NCBI GenBank assembly: GCA_026706815.1
Contig: JAPOYA010000024.1
Location: 62,001 to 126,000, forward strand
Length of the DNA stretch: 64,000 nt
Direction of reading: 5' to 3'
Source: Acidimicrobiaceae bacterium
GTDB lineage: Bacteria > Actinomycetota > Acidimicrobiia > Acidimicrobiales > Aldehydirespiratoraceae
The notes beneath the pieces were generated by a model. It had not been told where the DNA came from. It saw nothing but the letters and a program-made list of their open reading frames with translations, and did no database searches. Shown in pieces: positions 33,481 to 41,096 of this stretch; position 1 is the first letter of the stretch, and each line of letters opens with the position of its first letter. Made by a program: the position numbers and the translations under genes.

Positions 33481-34263
33481 ATGCCGGTCGATCCGCCTCG
33501 CAGTTCGTGGAGGTTCCCGCCGGTCGACAGCGCTGAACCCTCCGGGCTGGTCGGCGTCGGCGCCGATCTGGAGCCCGGAACGATCCTGGGCGCGTACCGG
33601 TCCGGGATTTTCCCGATGCCTGTTCAGGCCGGCGGGTTGATCGGCTGGTGGTCACCTGATCCCCGAGGGGTTCTCGAGCTTGAGTCATTGCATGTCAGCC
33701 GATCTTTGCGGCGCACAGCCCGCCGGTTTGAGATTCGGATCGACACTTCTCTGCCTGCGGTTATTGACGCCTGTGCTGATTCTGGCAGGCCGCACGACTG
33801 GATCGATTCGCAGATCCGTGATGCCTACGTGCGGCTCGGTTCGCTGGGGTGGGCCCACAGCGTCGAAACCTGGCTCGACGGAGAGTTGGTCGGCGGTTTG
33901 TACGGCGTTGCAGTGGGTGGTCTGTTCGCAGGGGAGTCGATGTTCCACCGTGTCACGGACGCTTCGAAGGCTGCTCTGGTGGCTCTCGTGGAGTTGTTGC
34001 GGGACGGCGACCGGCGGATCGTGGACGTGCAGTGGCAAACGCCTCATCTCGCGACTCTCGGCGTGACGGAGTGGCCCCGTGCTCGCTATCTCGATGCTTT
34101 GCCGCAGTTATTGGCAAGCCCTCTTCCGACGGCCTTCGAGTATCCTGGCCAGTGGAGGGATGGCAGAGCGGACGATTGCACTGGTCTTGAAAACCAGCGG
34201 GCTTCACGGCCCCGGGGGTTCGAATCCCCCTCCCTCCGCTCCTATTGGCTATCAATATTGTGA
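33481..34263 (+). CDS. aat: Leucyl/phenylalanyl-tRNA-protein transferase, frame running through tRNA-Ser
   Basis: Transfers Leu or Phe from tRNA to N-terminal Arg/Lys of proteins for N-end-rule degradation. Family motifs: GAYRSGIFPMP, GWWSPDPRGVLELE, SVETWLDGELVGGLYGVAVGG, FAGESMFH, VDVQWQTPHLATLG. The family core ends near residue 220, but no stop codon follows: the frame enters the tRNA-Ser gene at residue 225 and ends 25 nt beyond it, adding 36 residues encoded by tRNA sequence. Whether this tail is ever translated depends on transcript processing. Confidence 0.9.
   Translation: MPVDPPRSSWRFPPVDSAEPSGLVGVGADLEPGTILGAYRSGIFPMPVQAGGLIGWWSPDPRGVLELESLHVSRSLRRTARRFEIRIDTSLPAVIDACADSGRPHDWIDSQIRDAYVRLGSLGWAHSVETWLDGELVGGLYGVAVGGLFAGESMFHRVTDASKAALVALVELLRDGDRRIVDVQWQTPHLATLGVTEWPRARYLDALPQLLASPLPTAFEYPGQWRDGRADDCTGLENQRASRPRGFESPSLRSYWLSIL
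34154..34238 (+). tRNA. tRNA-Ser (TGA anticodon)
   Basis: Acceptor GGAGGGA pairs with TCCCTCC. Anticodon loop CTTGAAA gives TGA; a long variable arm and the T-arm GGGGGTTCGAATCCCCC fit class II tRNA-Ser; discriminator G, CCA not encoded. The whole gene lies inside the open reading frame of aat. Confidence 0.95.
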
Positions 34264-34436
34264 ACGTCTTCTGTGGCAAGAGAGCGCTCCGGTCCACTCC
34301 GCTATGGCAGAGCCGATAATTCCGTACATCTGCTGCCACCTAGCTGGAGCACCGGACCGTGGCGTCCTCACCCAACTGTAGCGAGACCTGAAGCTGGCCA
34401 GAAATGACAAGACAAAGCCAGATATTCCGTTCAGGA

Positions 34437-34455
34437 CCTAAGTATTGGACTTAGG
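34437..34455. promoter_or_regulatory. Perfect palindrome upstream of the AbiEi-like antitoxin gene
   Basis: CCTAAGT (34437-34443), five bases ATTGG, then ACTTAGG (34449-34455), ending 8 nt before the antitoxin ATG. AbiEi antitoxins are known to repress their operon through inverted repeats, so this is the likely operator; bound protein would block both promoter escape and the start codon. The 200-nt spacer before it shows no other gene. Confidence 0.6.
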
Positions 34456-34463
34456 ATGTCTGC

Positions 34464-35261
34464 ATGAGTCCGAGCATCGAGCCGGGAGGATTGTCAGCAC
34501 GGAGTCGGCGTGATCTTGCCACGTTGTTCGGGTCGGGGCAGCGGACAGTCACGGTGGATGCCGCGGCTGCGGCGCTGGGGGTGAGCCGCGAGTCTGCCGC
34601 GCGGCGGTTGTCGGCTTGGGCATCGAGGGGATGGCTGAGGCGTGTCCGGCGGGGTCTGTACATCGCGGTCCCGGTGGACGCGCGGGATCCGGCGACCTGG
34701 AAAGAAGACCCCTGGTATCTGGCGGGCTTGGTGTGGGATCCGTGCTACATCGCCGGATGGTCGGCCGCGAATCACTGGGCGCTCACCGACCAGATCTTCC
34801 GCTCCACGGTCGTCGCCACCGCGCAACGGGTGCGCAGGGTTGATCAGGAACTGGCCGGCGCCAGCTACCTGGTTCGCCATGTCGGCGCTGACCGCCTCGA
34901 GTGGGGACTCGTTGGCGAGTGGCGGGGCGACCGGAGGATCAACGTGTCCGGTCGGGAACGCACGGTGGCCGACATGCTGTCGGACCCGGCGCTGGGTGGC
35001 GGCATCCGCCACACGATGGAGGTCCTCGACACGCTGCTGTCGGTTGCGAAGCTAGAAGATCTGGTCGATGCCGTGGAGCGGCTGGACAATGGCGCGGCGA
35101 TCAAGAGGCTCGGATACCTCCTGGAAGTGCTGGGCTACGACACTGCGGCGATCACACGGTCTTTGACCTCCGGGTTTCCGCTGCTGGACCCATCGCTGTC
35201 CTCGGCGGGCGCGCGGTCGGCGCGGTGGGGTCTGCGGATCAACGCAGACGTGTCGGCGTGA
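34464..35261 (+). CDS. AbiEi-like antitoxin / transcriptional regulator (type IV module)
   Basis: A 265-residue protein with an N-terminal winged-helix segment (TVDAAAAALGVSRESAARRLSAWASRGWLRRVRRGLYIAVP) and the AbiEi C-terminal domain: PWYLAGLVWDPCYIAGWSAANHW, the VSGRERTVADMLSDPALGGGI block and LDNGAAIKRLGYLLEVLG. Antitoxins of this type do not bind their toxin but counteract it indirectly and repress the operon. The stop overlaps the toxin start as GTGA. It lies 225 nt after tRNA-Ser, a common site for islands. Confidence 0.85.
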   Translation: MSPSIEPGGLSARSRRDLATLFGSGQRTVTVDAAAAALGVSRESAARRLSAWASRGWLRRVRRGLYIAVPVDARDPATWKEDPWYLAGLVWDPCYIAGWSAANHWALTDQIFRSTVVATAQRVRRVDQELAGASYLVRHVGADRLEWGLVGEWRGDRRINVSGRERTVADMLSDPALGGGIRHTMEVLDTLLSVAKLEDLVDAVERLDNGAAIKRLGYLLEVLGYDTAAITRSLTSGFPLLDPSLSSAGARSARWGLRINADVSA

Positions 35262-36442
35262 TCACCAATCGAGAGATCGCCAACTTCGCGAACGAGTGGC
35301 AACTCGATCACCACGTGGTCGAGAAGGACTACGTCCTCGGCTGGCTCCTCGCCGGCATAGCGGAGCACCCGCAGACGCGGTCATGGGCCTTCAAGGGCGG
35401 GACCTGTCTTCGCAAGTGCTGGTTCGAGACGTACCGGTTCTCTGAGGACCTCGACTTCACCGTCTCAGGATCCGATCTCGATGTCGGGCGATTGGGAGAG
35501 ACATTCATGGAGATCGCCGCGTGGCTGGATGACCGGTGCGGGCTTGGGCTGATCGTGGAGGACGGCTCGTTCCTTCAGCGTCAGAACAAGCGAGGCAAGC
35601 CGACGATCGAAGGACGGCTCGGTTACCTCGGGCCTCTTGGCATGCCCACGCCGCCCAAGGTCAAGCTCGACCTCACCGCCGATGAGGTCATCGCGCGACG
35701 CTTGGAGGTACAACCGGTGATGCACCCGTTCAGCGATGGACCGTCGAGCCCTGCCGCGGGCCACCTCGCCCGGGTGCGCTGCTACTCACTGCCAGAGCTT
35801 CTAGGAGAGAAGATCAGAGCACTCGCTGAACGGTGTAGGCCCCGCGACCTCTACGACGTCATCCACACCCATCGCCATCCAGATCTGATCGGACGGGCAC
35901 ACGACGTAGCTCAGATCCTCGCGGCCAAGTGTGCCCACGCACACATCGACACTCCGACCCTTGCAACCATCCGCTCCACGCCGTTTCGAGACGAAATCGA
36001 GACCGAGTGGTCGAACATGCTTGGACACCAGCTGCCCCACCTGCCGAGCTTTGATGACTTCTGGTTCCAACTCGACGACATGTTCGCCTGGCTGGACGGA
36101 AGCCGGCCGCTGCCACAGCTGACCGAGATCAGTCCGACCGAGTTGGTATCAGACTGGCGGCCAGCCCGGCACATGATCTCATGGCGACAGGGCTCGCCGA
36201 TAGAACTCATACGATTCGCCGGAGCGAACCGTCTCAAGGTCACTATCGACTATCGTCCAATGCAGGGCCGCATTGGGCCACGCACAGTCGAGCCCTACTC
36301 CCTCCGCTACACGCAGCAAGGGAGACTGCTGGTCATGGTCGTGAACGATAGAGAACAGATCCGCGGCTACCGCGCCGACCGCATCCGCGCCGTCAGCGTC
36401 GAGTCCGAGAGCTTCACGCCCCGCTATGTCGTTGAGTTCTAG
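35258..36442 (+). CDS. AbiEii-type nucleotidyltransferase toxin with C-terminal WYL-like domain
   Basis: A 394-residue protein. Residues 1-285 form an AbiEii/AbiGii nucleotidyltransferase: WAFKGGTCLRKCWFE (GG at 47-48), YRFSEDLDFTV (catalytic Asp64 and Asp66), KVKLDLT (136-140) and EKIRALAERCRPRDLYD (184-200). Characterised relatives inactivate tRNA 3' ends or similar targets. After a linker, residues about 315-394 look like a WYL domain: LIRFAGANRLKVTIDYR, RTVEPYSLRYTQQGRLLVM, and YRADRIRAVSVESESFTPRY. WYL domains usually sense ligands or nucleic acid. GTG 35258 overlaps the antitoxin stop. Confidence 0.82.
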   Translation: MITNREIANFANEWQLDHHVVEKDYVLGWLLAGIAEHPQTRSWAFKGGTCLRKCWFETYRFSEDLDFTVSGSDLDVGRLGETFMEIAAWLDDRCGLGLIVEDGSFLQRQNKRGKPTIEGRLGYLGPLGMPTPPKVKLDLTADEVIARRLEVQPVMHPFSDGPSSPAAGHLARVRCYSLPELLGEKIRALAERCRPRDLYDVIHTHRHPDLIGRAHDVAQILAAKCAHAHIDTPTLATIRSTPFRDEIETEWSNMLGHQLPHLPSFDDFWFQLDDMFAWLDGSRPLPQLTEISPTELVSDWRPARHMISWRQGSPIELIRFAGANRLKVTIDYRPMQGRIGPRTVEPYSLRYTQQGRLLVMVVNDREQIRGYRADRIRAVSVESESFTPRYVVEF

Positions 36443-36607
36443 TCGCTGTCCTGTTGACGGTCACGTCTGGGAGCCTGGCGTATGGGGCTGTGGCAGACAG
36501 GGAGCACAAGGCACCACCGACACAGGTTTGAATAGCAAAAGTGATAACTAGCACGAGAGGGCTGGGGGTACCAGCAGGTTAATGCCCTTTATTGGTTGAA
36601 CTAGTGG

Positions 36608-36700
36608 CGGAGGTGGACGGGAATCGAACCCGCCGGACGGGGGTCACCCATCCCACCCGCTTTGAAGGCGGGGGAGCCCACCAGGCGCTCGGACACCTCC
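36608..36700 (-). tRNA. selC: Selenocysteine tRNA (tRNA-Sec, TCA anticodon)
   Basis: Read on the minus strand, the gene starts GGAGGTGT and ends CCACCTCCG with an encoded CCA (36607-36605). The anticodon arm CCCGC-CTTCAAA-GCGGG gives TCA, which reads UGA. A long variable arm and the T-arm GCGGGTTCGATTCCCGT are present; length 93 nt without CCA. These features fit tRNA-Sec, not tRNA-Ser. It predicts UGA recoding, with selA, selB and selD elsewhere in the genome. Confidence 0.92.
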
Positions 36701-36773
36701 ATCAGAGAAACTACAGGCAAATCAGCAGCGCTTGACGGTGTGAGATCTCCTGTGCCTCGATACGGTCATCGGA

Positions 36774-36854
36774 ATGTCTAAGAACCGTCTGCTTCTGGGT
36801 GTCGTCTTGATCGTGCTGCTGGTGCTGCTGAGCCGAAAGGTAAAAGACGTCTGA
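36774..36854 (+). CDS. 26-residue single-span membrane peptide upstream of the Tad operon
   Basis: A short frame MSKNRLLLGVVLIVLLVLLS followed by RKVKDV: basic ends around one hydrophobic helix. It lies between tRNA-Sec and tadZ. No strong ribosome site is seen (ATCGGA directly before ATG). It could be a small membrane protein or a chance frame. Confidence 0.35.
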   Translation: MSKNRLLLGVVLIVLLVLLSRKVKDV

Positions 36855-36956
36855 GGCTGTGCTGCTGAGCGCATTTGGTGGGTTGACACCACAATCTGTG
36901 CCGTTAGGGTGTGACATACAACTTCCCCCGTCGAACATCGAGTTCCGGGAGTTGTC

Positions 36957-37610
36957 GTGTTTGTTGTCTGCTGGTCACCCAAGGGTGGATCAGGTACGTC
37001 GGTTGTAGCCAGCGCGCTTGCGCTCAATGTTGCCTCGTCAGGCCGTGAGACCCTGCTAGTCGACACGGTCGGCGATCTCGGCTTGGTCCTGGGACTGCCC
37101 CCGGGTGACGGAGACGGATTGTCCGATTGGCTGCTGGCGCCGTCGGACGTGTCTGCTGACGCGTTGTCGCTGCTTGAAGTGCCGGCGGGAGAACGTCTGC
37201 AACTCCTTGGTGCAGGAAACGCAACGAAAGCAGCGATCAATCCCGAGCGGACTGTGCTGGCCGCGGAACTGTTGTCGCGCTCAGCGCGCTGGGTCGTGGT
37301 GGATGCGGGCAGTGCCGGCACACCGGAGCCTTGGCTGGTACAGGGAGCACGCTCGGTGATGGTGCTGCGCGCCTGCTACCTCGGCATTCAGGCTGCCCTC
37401 GCTCGCCGGTTGGCTCCGGGAACCTCAATCGTCGTCGTGGAAGAGCCTGGCCGAGCCTTGCGACTGGCTGATGTGACAGCGGTCTTCAACGGGCACAAAG
37501 TTGTTTCGGTGCCATGGGATCCAGCGGTTTCACGCGCTGTCGATTCCGGCCTGCTGGCGCACCGGATGCCGCGATCGCTCAACCGTCTCAGCGAGGTGCT
37601 CGATGGCTGA
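36957..37610 (+). CDS. TadZ/CpaE-like MinD-family ATPase of the Tad pilus
   Basis: A 217-residue ParA/MinD-type ATPase, with the deviant Walker A SPKGGSGTSVVASALAL and the acidic strand LLVDTVGDLGLVLGL. Such proteins place the Tad secretion machine at a cell site. The GTG start has GGGAG 7 nt upstream. It is first in the operon and overlaps tadA by 8 nt. The C-terminal part is short compared with CpaE, and there is no receiver domain. Confidence 0.82.
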   Translation: MFVVCWSPKGGSGTSVVASALALNVASSGRETLLVDTVGDLGLVLGLPPGDGDGLSDWLLAPSDVSADALSLLEVPAGERLQLLGAGNATKAAINPERTVLAAELLSRSARWVVVDAGSAGTPEPWLVQGARSVMVLRACYLGIQAALARRLAPGTSIVVVEEPGRALRLADVTAVFNGHKVVSVPWDPAVSRAVDSGLLAHRMPRSLNRLSEVLDG

Positions 37611-38688
37611 GGCACCGCTGACGGTTGAAGCACCGCTGCTCGATCTCGCTGAAGTGGTTCACGGCGACCTGTTGGACCAGGGCGGTGGGACCGCGGAGAT
37701 CTTCAGCGCGATTGCCCGTCATGCCCCTCTGCTGGGCGCCCGCGAAAGAGAGTCGCTGCATCGTCAAGTAACTGCCCGGTTGGCTGGGCTCGGCTCCATC
37801 GAGCCGTTGCTAGTCGATCGCGAGATCAGTGAGATCATGATCAACGGCCCCGGCGTGGTCTGGCTGGAACGCAACGGACGAATCGAACCGAGCGGAGTGG
37901 TGCTCAACAGCGGCGAACTGGAACTGCTCGTCGAACGGATCGTGGCACCCATCGGTCGGATCGTGGACCCCAGGCGGCCCTGGGTCGACGGGCGCCTGGC
38001 TGACGGCAGCCGTGTCAACATAGTCGCTCCGCCGGTGGCGATCGACGGCCCCTACGTCACGATTCGCCGATTCGTGCTGCGTGCTGAAGATGTGACCGAT
38101 TTCGGGCCGCCCGCAGTCGCATCGATGCTCTCTGAGTTGGTCGACCGAAGACGCAGCATCATTGTCAGCGGCGGTACGGGTGCGGGCAAGACGTCCTTGC
38201 TCAACGCCTTGGCCGCGCACGTGGCGACTGAAGCTCGTGTGATCACTGTTGAGGACGCGGCTGAGCTTCGACTCCAACACCCTCATGTAGTTCGTCTGGA
38301 GGCGCGAGCGGACGGTATCGAAGGGGTGGGGGCCGTGGAAATCCGTGACCTCTTGCGCAATGCGCTGCGAATGCGGCCGGACCGGATCGTCCTCGGCGAA
38401 GTGCGCGGCCCTGAAGCACTCGATCTGATTCAGGCTCTCAACACCGGTCACTCGGGGTGCCTGTCGACGATTCATGCGAACTCCCCGACCGATGCCCTGC
38501 GACGATTGTCGTCTTTGGTGATGTCGGCGGGAACCGGCCTGCCCCATGAGGCGATCCGCGCCCAGATCGGCTCGGCGGTGGACATTGTTGTGCAGGTTGA
38601 ACGCACAGCATCAGGAGCACGCGAGGTGGCCGCAGTTGTCGAGGTGGTCAACGGCGAGACGGTGCGTCCCCTGTGGTGCGGGGAGTGA
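37603..38688 (+). CDS. tadA: Tad pilus assembly/secretion ATPase (TadA/CpaF family)
   Basis: A 361-residue type II/IV secretion ATPase that powers pilin assembly. The N-terminal domain (SEIMINGPGVVWLERNGRI) leads to Walker A SGGTGAGKTSLLNAL, the Asp box VITVEDAAELRL, Walker B RIVLGEVRGPEALDLIQALNTGHSG and the histidine box STIHANSPTDALRRL. ATG 37603 lies inside the end of tadZ. The last codons fall in an 18-bp triple repeat that also contains the tadB start. Confidence 0.93.
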   Translation: MAEAPLTVEAPLLDLAEVVHGDLLDQGGGTAEIFSAIARHAPLLGARERESLHRQVTARLAGLGSIEPLLVDREISEIMINGPGVVWLERNGRIEPSGVVLNSGELELLVERIVAPIGRIVDPRRPWVDGRLADGSRVNIVAPPVAIDGPYVTIRRFVLRAEDVTDFGPPAVASMLSELVDRRRSIIVSGGTGAGKTSLLNALAAHVATEARVITVEDAAELRLQHPHVVRLEARADGIEGVGAVEIRDLLRNALRMRPDRIVLGEVRGPEALDLIQALNTGHSGCLSTIHANSPTDALRRLSSLVMSAGTGLPHEAIRAQIGSAVDIVVQVERTASGAREVAAVVEVVNGETVRPLWCGE

Positions 38689-38726
38689 CTGTGGTGCGGA
38701 GAGTGACTGTGGTGCGGGGAGCGACG
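38673..38726. repeat. Three tandem 18-bp units spanning the tadA stop and tadB start
   Basis: Units at 38673-38690, 38691-38708 and 38709-38726 follow the pattern GTGGTGCGGGGAGTGACT with one change in unit 2 and two in unit 3. Units 1 and 2 each contain GTGA; the first is the actual tadA stop and tadB start. The repeat puts VTVVRR/VTVVRG at the TadB N-terminus. Confidence 0.9.
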
Positions 38727-39290
38727 CTGAGCCGTGCAGAGCGTCGTCGTCGGTTCGCCGCGACCAGCCAACTTCCAGAGATGCTCGATGTTCTGGCGCG
38801 TGAGTTGCGGGCCGGGCGCAACCTTCACGAAGCGATTCAGACAGCCGCAACTCTGCCTTCACTGCACAGTTTGGGGCTCGACGCCTTGGTGGCCCGTTTC
38901 GCTTCGGGCGAACGACTGGTGGAAGCGCTCGACCGGTGGGCCGGCGAGCTGAATCATCCGGACGGTGATCTGGTACGGGCAGTTGTGAGCCTCGGATCAG
39001 TCACCGGGGGAGCGCTGGCGGGATCCATGGAACGCGCCGCATTGACTCTGCGGGAGCGGGCCGGACTTGTCGATGAAGTGCGGGTGTTGACCGCACAGAC
39101 GCGAGCTTCAGCGATGTTGCTGTTCGCGGCGCCGATCGGTTTTCTGATTCTGCTGTTGATGCTTGATCCTGCGAGCAGTGCGGCGGTGTTCACCACCGGT
39201 CTGGGCCAGCTTTGCGTGGTACTGGGATTGGTCCTTGATATCGCCGGTTTCGCGTGGATGCGGTGGCTTGTGGCGTCGGTGACTCAATGA
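38685..39290 (+). CDS. tadB: TadB-like inner-membrane platform protein
   Basis: A 201-residue type II secretion F-domain protein: LPEMLDVLARELRAGRNLHEAI, VSLGSVTGGALAGSMERAALTLRERAGL, then two or three C-terminal membrane helices (ASAMLLFAAPIGFLILLLML and VVLGLVLDIAGFAWM). It pairs with TadC as the membrane platform for pilin extrusion. It lacks the N-terminal helices of longer TadB proteins. The GTG start overlaps tadA as GTGA and lies in the 18-bp repeat, so alternative in-frame GTG starts occur at each unit. Confidence 0.85.
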   Translation: MTVVRRVTVVRGATLSRAERRRRFAATSQLPEMLDVLARELRAGRNLHEAIQTAATLPSLHSLGLDALVARFASGERLVEALDRWAGELNHPDGDLVRAVVSLGSVTGGALAGSMERAALTLRERAGLVDEVRVLTAQTRASAMLLFAAPIGFLILLLMLDPASSAAVFTTGLGQLCVVLGLVLDIAGFAWMRWLVASVTQ

Positions 39291-40027
39291 GTGCGTTGCT
39301 GGTCATCAGTTGCTGCCTGCTCAGCGCCATGTGGTTGCGTCCCTGGCGTACCCGGCCTCGACCCCTGGTTGAATCCCTGCCCCCAACGCGTCGAGGCATG
39401 CGGGGATCGACGGGTCGATCAACACGCGGATCGACTCGGCGGCGGGTGTTGCTGATCGGAGTGATCCTCGGAGCGGCTACAGTGGGGTTGCTGCAGCCGA
39501 TGTTGGTCATTCCGCTGCTCTTCGCTTATGCGGTCGTGATAGCACGTGGTCGCCGAGCAGCAACCGATGGCCACGCCGACGTGGTGAGAACTCTGCCCGA
39601 AGTCGTGGATCTGTTGTTGGTGGGCGTGGGCGCTGGTTTTACTCCCAGAGAAACACTGCAGCGTTGCCAGAGTTGGTTGCCCGATCCGTTCGCCGAAGCC
39701 GTGGCTGGTGCGCTGTCGAGAGCGGCGTCCGGGGCGATTTTCGCCGACGCGCTGGATCGAGCCATGACACCGTTGGGAGATCGGGTGCGCCCGCTGGTGG
39801 CGGCACTCAATGCCGGCGAACGCGATCACGCGATGCTGGCTCCCAGCTTGTTGAGGGTGAGCGACGAGGCTCGTCGCCTGCGACGGGTGGCGGCGCAGGA
39901 GCGAGCGCGGCGCGTGCCTGTTGCGATGCTCGGACCGTTGCTGTTGTGCGTGCTCCCATCGTTCGCACTATTGACCTTGGTCCCGCTGGTACTCGGTTCT
40001 CTCAGCGACCTGGGAGTAGTGGTCTAG
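39287..40027 (+). CDS. tadC: TadC-like inner-membrane platform protein
   Basis: A 246-residue type II secretion F-domain protein. N-terminal helices (SALLVISCCLLSAMWL; VLLIGVILGAATVGLLQPMLVIPLLFAYAVVIA) precede the domain TLPEVVDLLLVGVGAGFTPRETLQRC, and a final helix pair ends it (MLGPLLLCVLPSFALLTLVPLVLG). It is coupled to tadB by an ATGA overlap. A small duplication lies just after the stop. Confidence 0.85.
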   Translation: MSALLVISCCLLSAMWLRPWRTRPRPLVESLPPTRRGMRGSTGRSTRGSTRRRVLLIGVILGAATVGLLQPMLVIPLLFAYAVVIARGRRAATDGHADVVRTLPEVVDLLLVGVGAGFTPRETLQRCQSWLPDPFAEAVAGALSRAASGAIFADALDRAMTPLGDRVRPLVAALNAGERDHAMLAPSLLRVSDEARRLRRVAAQERARRVPVAMLGPLLLCVLPSFALLTLVPLVLGSLSDLGVVV

Positions 40028-40041
40028 GGCAAACGCGCATT

Positions 40042-40077
40042 CGCTTCCCCCACAGCAAAGCGCTTCCCCCACAGCAA
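40042..40077. repeat. Tandem 17-bp duplication between tadC and the pilin gene
   Basis: CGCTTCCCCCACAGCAA occurs at 40042-40058 and 40061-40077, period 19 bp, in the short spacer after tadC and before the pilin ribosome site. Confidence 0.8.
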
Positions 40078-40107
40078 GAAATATCAAGCGAAACAGGAGG
40101 AAACCTG

Positions 40108-40335
40108 ATGTTGTTCCGTCAATGGGTGGCGATTGAGACCGCAATGTTCACAGCTGCTGCCGAGATGAAGTCGCGGTTGACCGACGACCGAGGTCAGGCG
40201 ACAGCCGAATACGCGCTGGTGGTGCTCGGCGCGGCGACGGTAGCGATGATGCTGATCGCCTGGGCCACGTCTACAGGCAAGATATCGGCCCTGCTCAACA
40301 AGGTGGTCAACTCGATAGCTGATCGGGTTTCGTGA
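40108..40335 (+). CDS. Flp/DUF4244-type pilin
   Basis: A 75-residue Tad pilin precursor. The processing site is DDRG followed by QATAEYALVVLGAATVAMML: Gly at -1 and Glu at +5 as in type IV pilins, then one hydrophobic helix. A very good AGGAGG ribosome site lies 7-8 nt before ATG, consistent with the high expression needed for a structural subunit. The prepilin peptidase gene is not in the window. It overlaps tadE as GTGA. Confidence 0.85.
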   Translation: MLFRQWVAIETAMFTAAAEMKSRLTDDRGQATAEYALVVLGAATVAMMLIAWATSTGKISALLNKVVNSIADRVS

Positions 40336-40703
40336 TCGGGCGCCGCTTGGGCAGTCGCGGTCAAGCGACCGTTGAGTTCGCGCTCCTGTTGCCAGTCGCG
40401 GTTGTTGCGCTGCTGGTGATCGCACAGATCGGACTCGTGGTTCGAGCCAGGGTCATGCTCACTCACGCAGCGCGGGAAGGCGCCCGGGTGGCAGCGGTCG
40501 GCGGATCGGACACGGAAGTCAAGGCCGTCGTGATCGATTCCGGTGCGCTGGACCCGGCCCAGGTGACTGTGGCCGTAACCCGCGGTGCCACGACGGTCAC
40601 AGTGCTTGTCGTCTACGTCATGCGAACCAATGTCTCAGTTGTCGGCGCCATGCTCAACGACCCTCAGATGTCGTCGGTGGCGACTATGTACCGAGAGCAG
40701 TGA
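40332..40703 (+). CDS. tadE: TadE-family pseudopilin
   Basis: A 123-residue minor pilin-like protein: GSRGQATVEFALLLPVAVVALLVIAQ has the TadE N-terminal signature with Gly before the cleavage point and Glu at +5. REGARVAAVGGSD follows the helix, as in the family. It is likely part of the pilus tip or secretion of pilus-linked proteins. The GTG start overlaps the pilin stop. It ends the Tad cluster; no TadF or Rcp gene follows. Confidence 0.87.
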   Translation: MIGRRLGSRGQATVEFALLLPVAVVALLVIAQIGLVVRARVMLTHAAREGARVAAVGGSDTEVKAVVIDSGALDPAQVTVAVTRGATTVTVLVVYVMRTNVSVVGAMLNDPQMSSVATMYREQ

Positions 40704-40763
40704 CCGGGCCCTTCCGGCGATGTATGAACATGCAACGCGTGCTGGTCAGATACGGTTTCTTGG

Positions 40764-41096
40764 GTGCATCTGACTCAGGCTTTTCGCGAGGGTCCGTGGT
40801 GGGTCACGGCTGTCGCTGGGGAACTTGACGTCGTCGGCGGACCGGAGTTGCGTCAACATGTGATGGCTCAGGTGAACCAAGGCAGCCATCGTCTGGTGCT
40901 CGACCTCAGCGGCGTCGACTTCATCGACTCATTTGGACTCGGGGTGATTGTCGGTGCGCTGAAGAGAACACGCCTGCTCGACGGTGACCTGCGCATAGTG
41001 GTACCGGGGCCTCGGATTCGTAGAGTCTTTGAAGTGTGTGACCTTGACCGCGTGTTCGAGCTTCATCGAACCGTGCAAGAAGCAGTTTCGGTCTGA
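40764..41096 (+). CDS. STAS-domain anti-anti-sigma factor (RsbV-like)
   Basis: A 110-residue STAS domain with the phosphorylatable serine in VDFIDSFGLGVIVGALKR. It would bind and titrate a partner kinase when unphosphorylated. The next gene encodes an HATPase anti-sigma kinase whose ATG overlaps this stop (TGATG), so the pair is a partner-switching module. No sigma factor gene adjoins it. The GTG start has no clear ribosome site. Confidence 0.88.
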   Translation: MHLTQAFREGPWWVTAVAGELDVVGGPELRQHVMAQVNQGSHRLVLDLSGVDFIDSFGLGVIVGALKRTRLLDGDLRIVVPGPRIRRVFEVCDLDRVFELHRTVQEAVSV

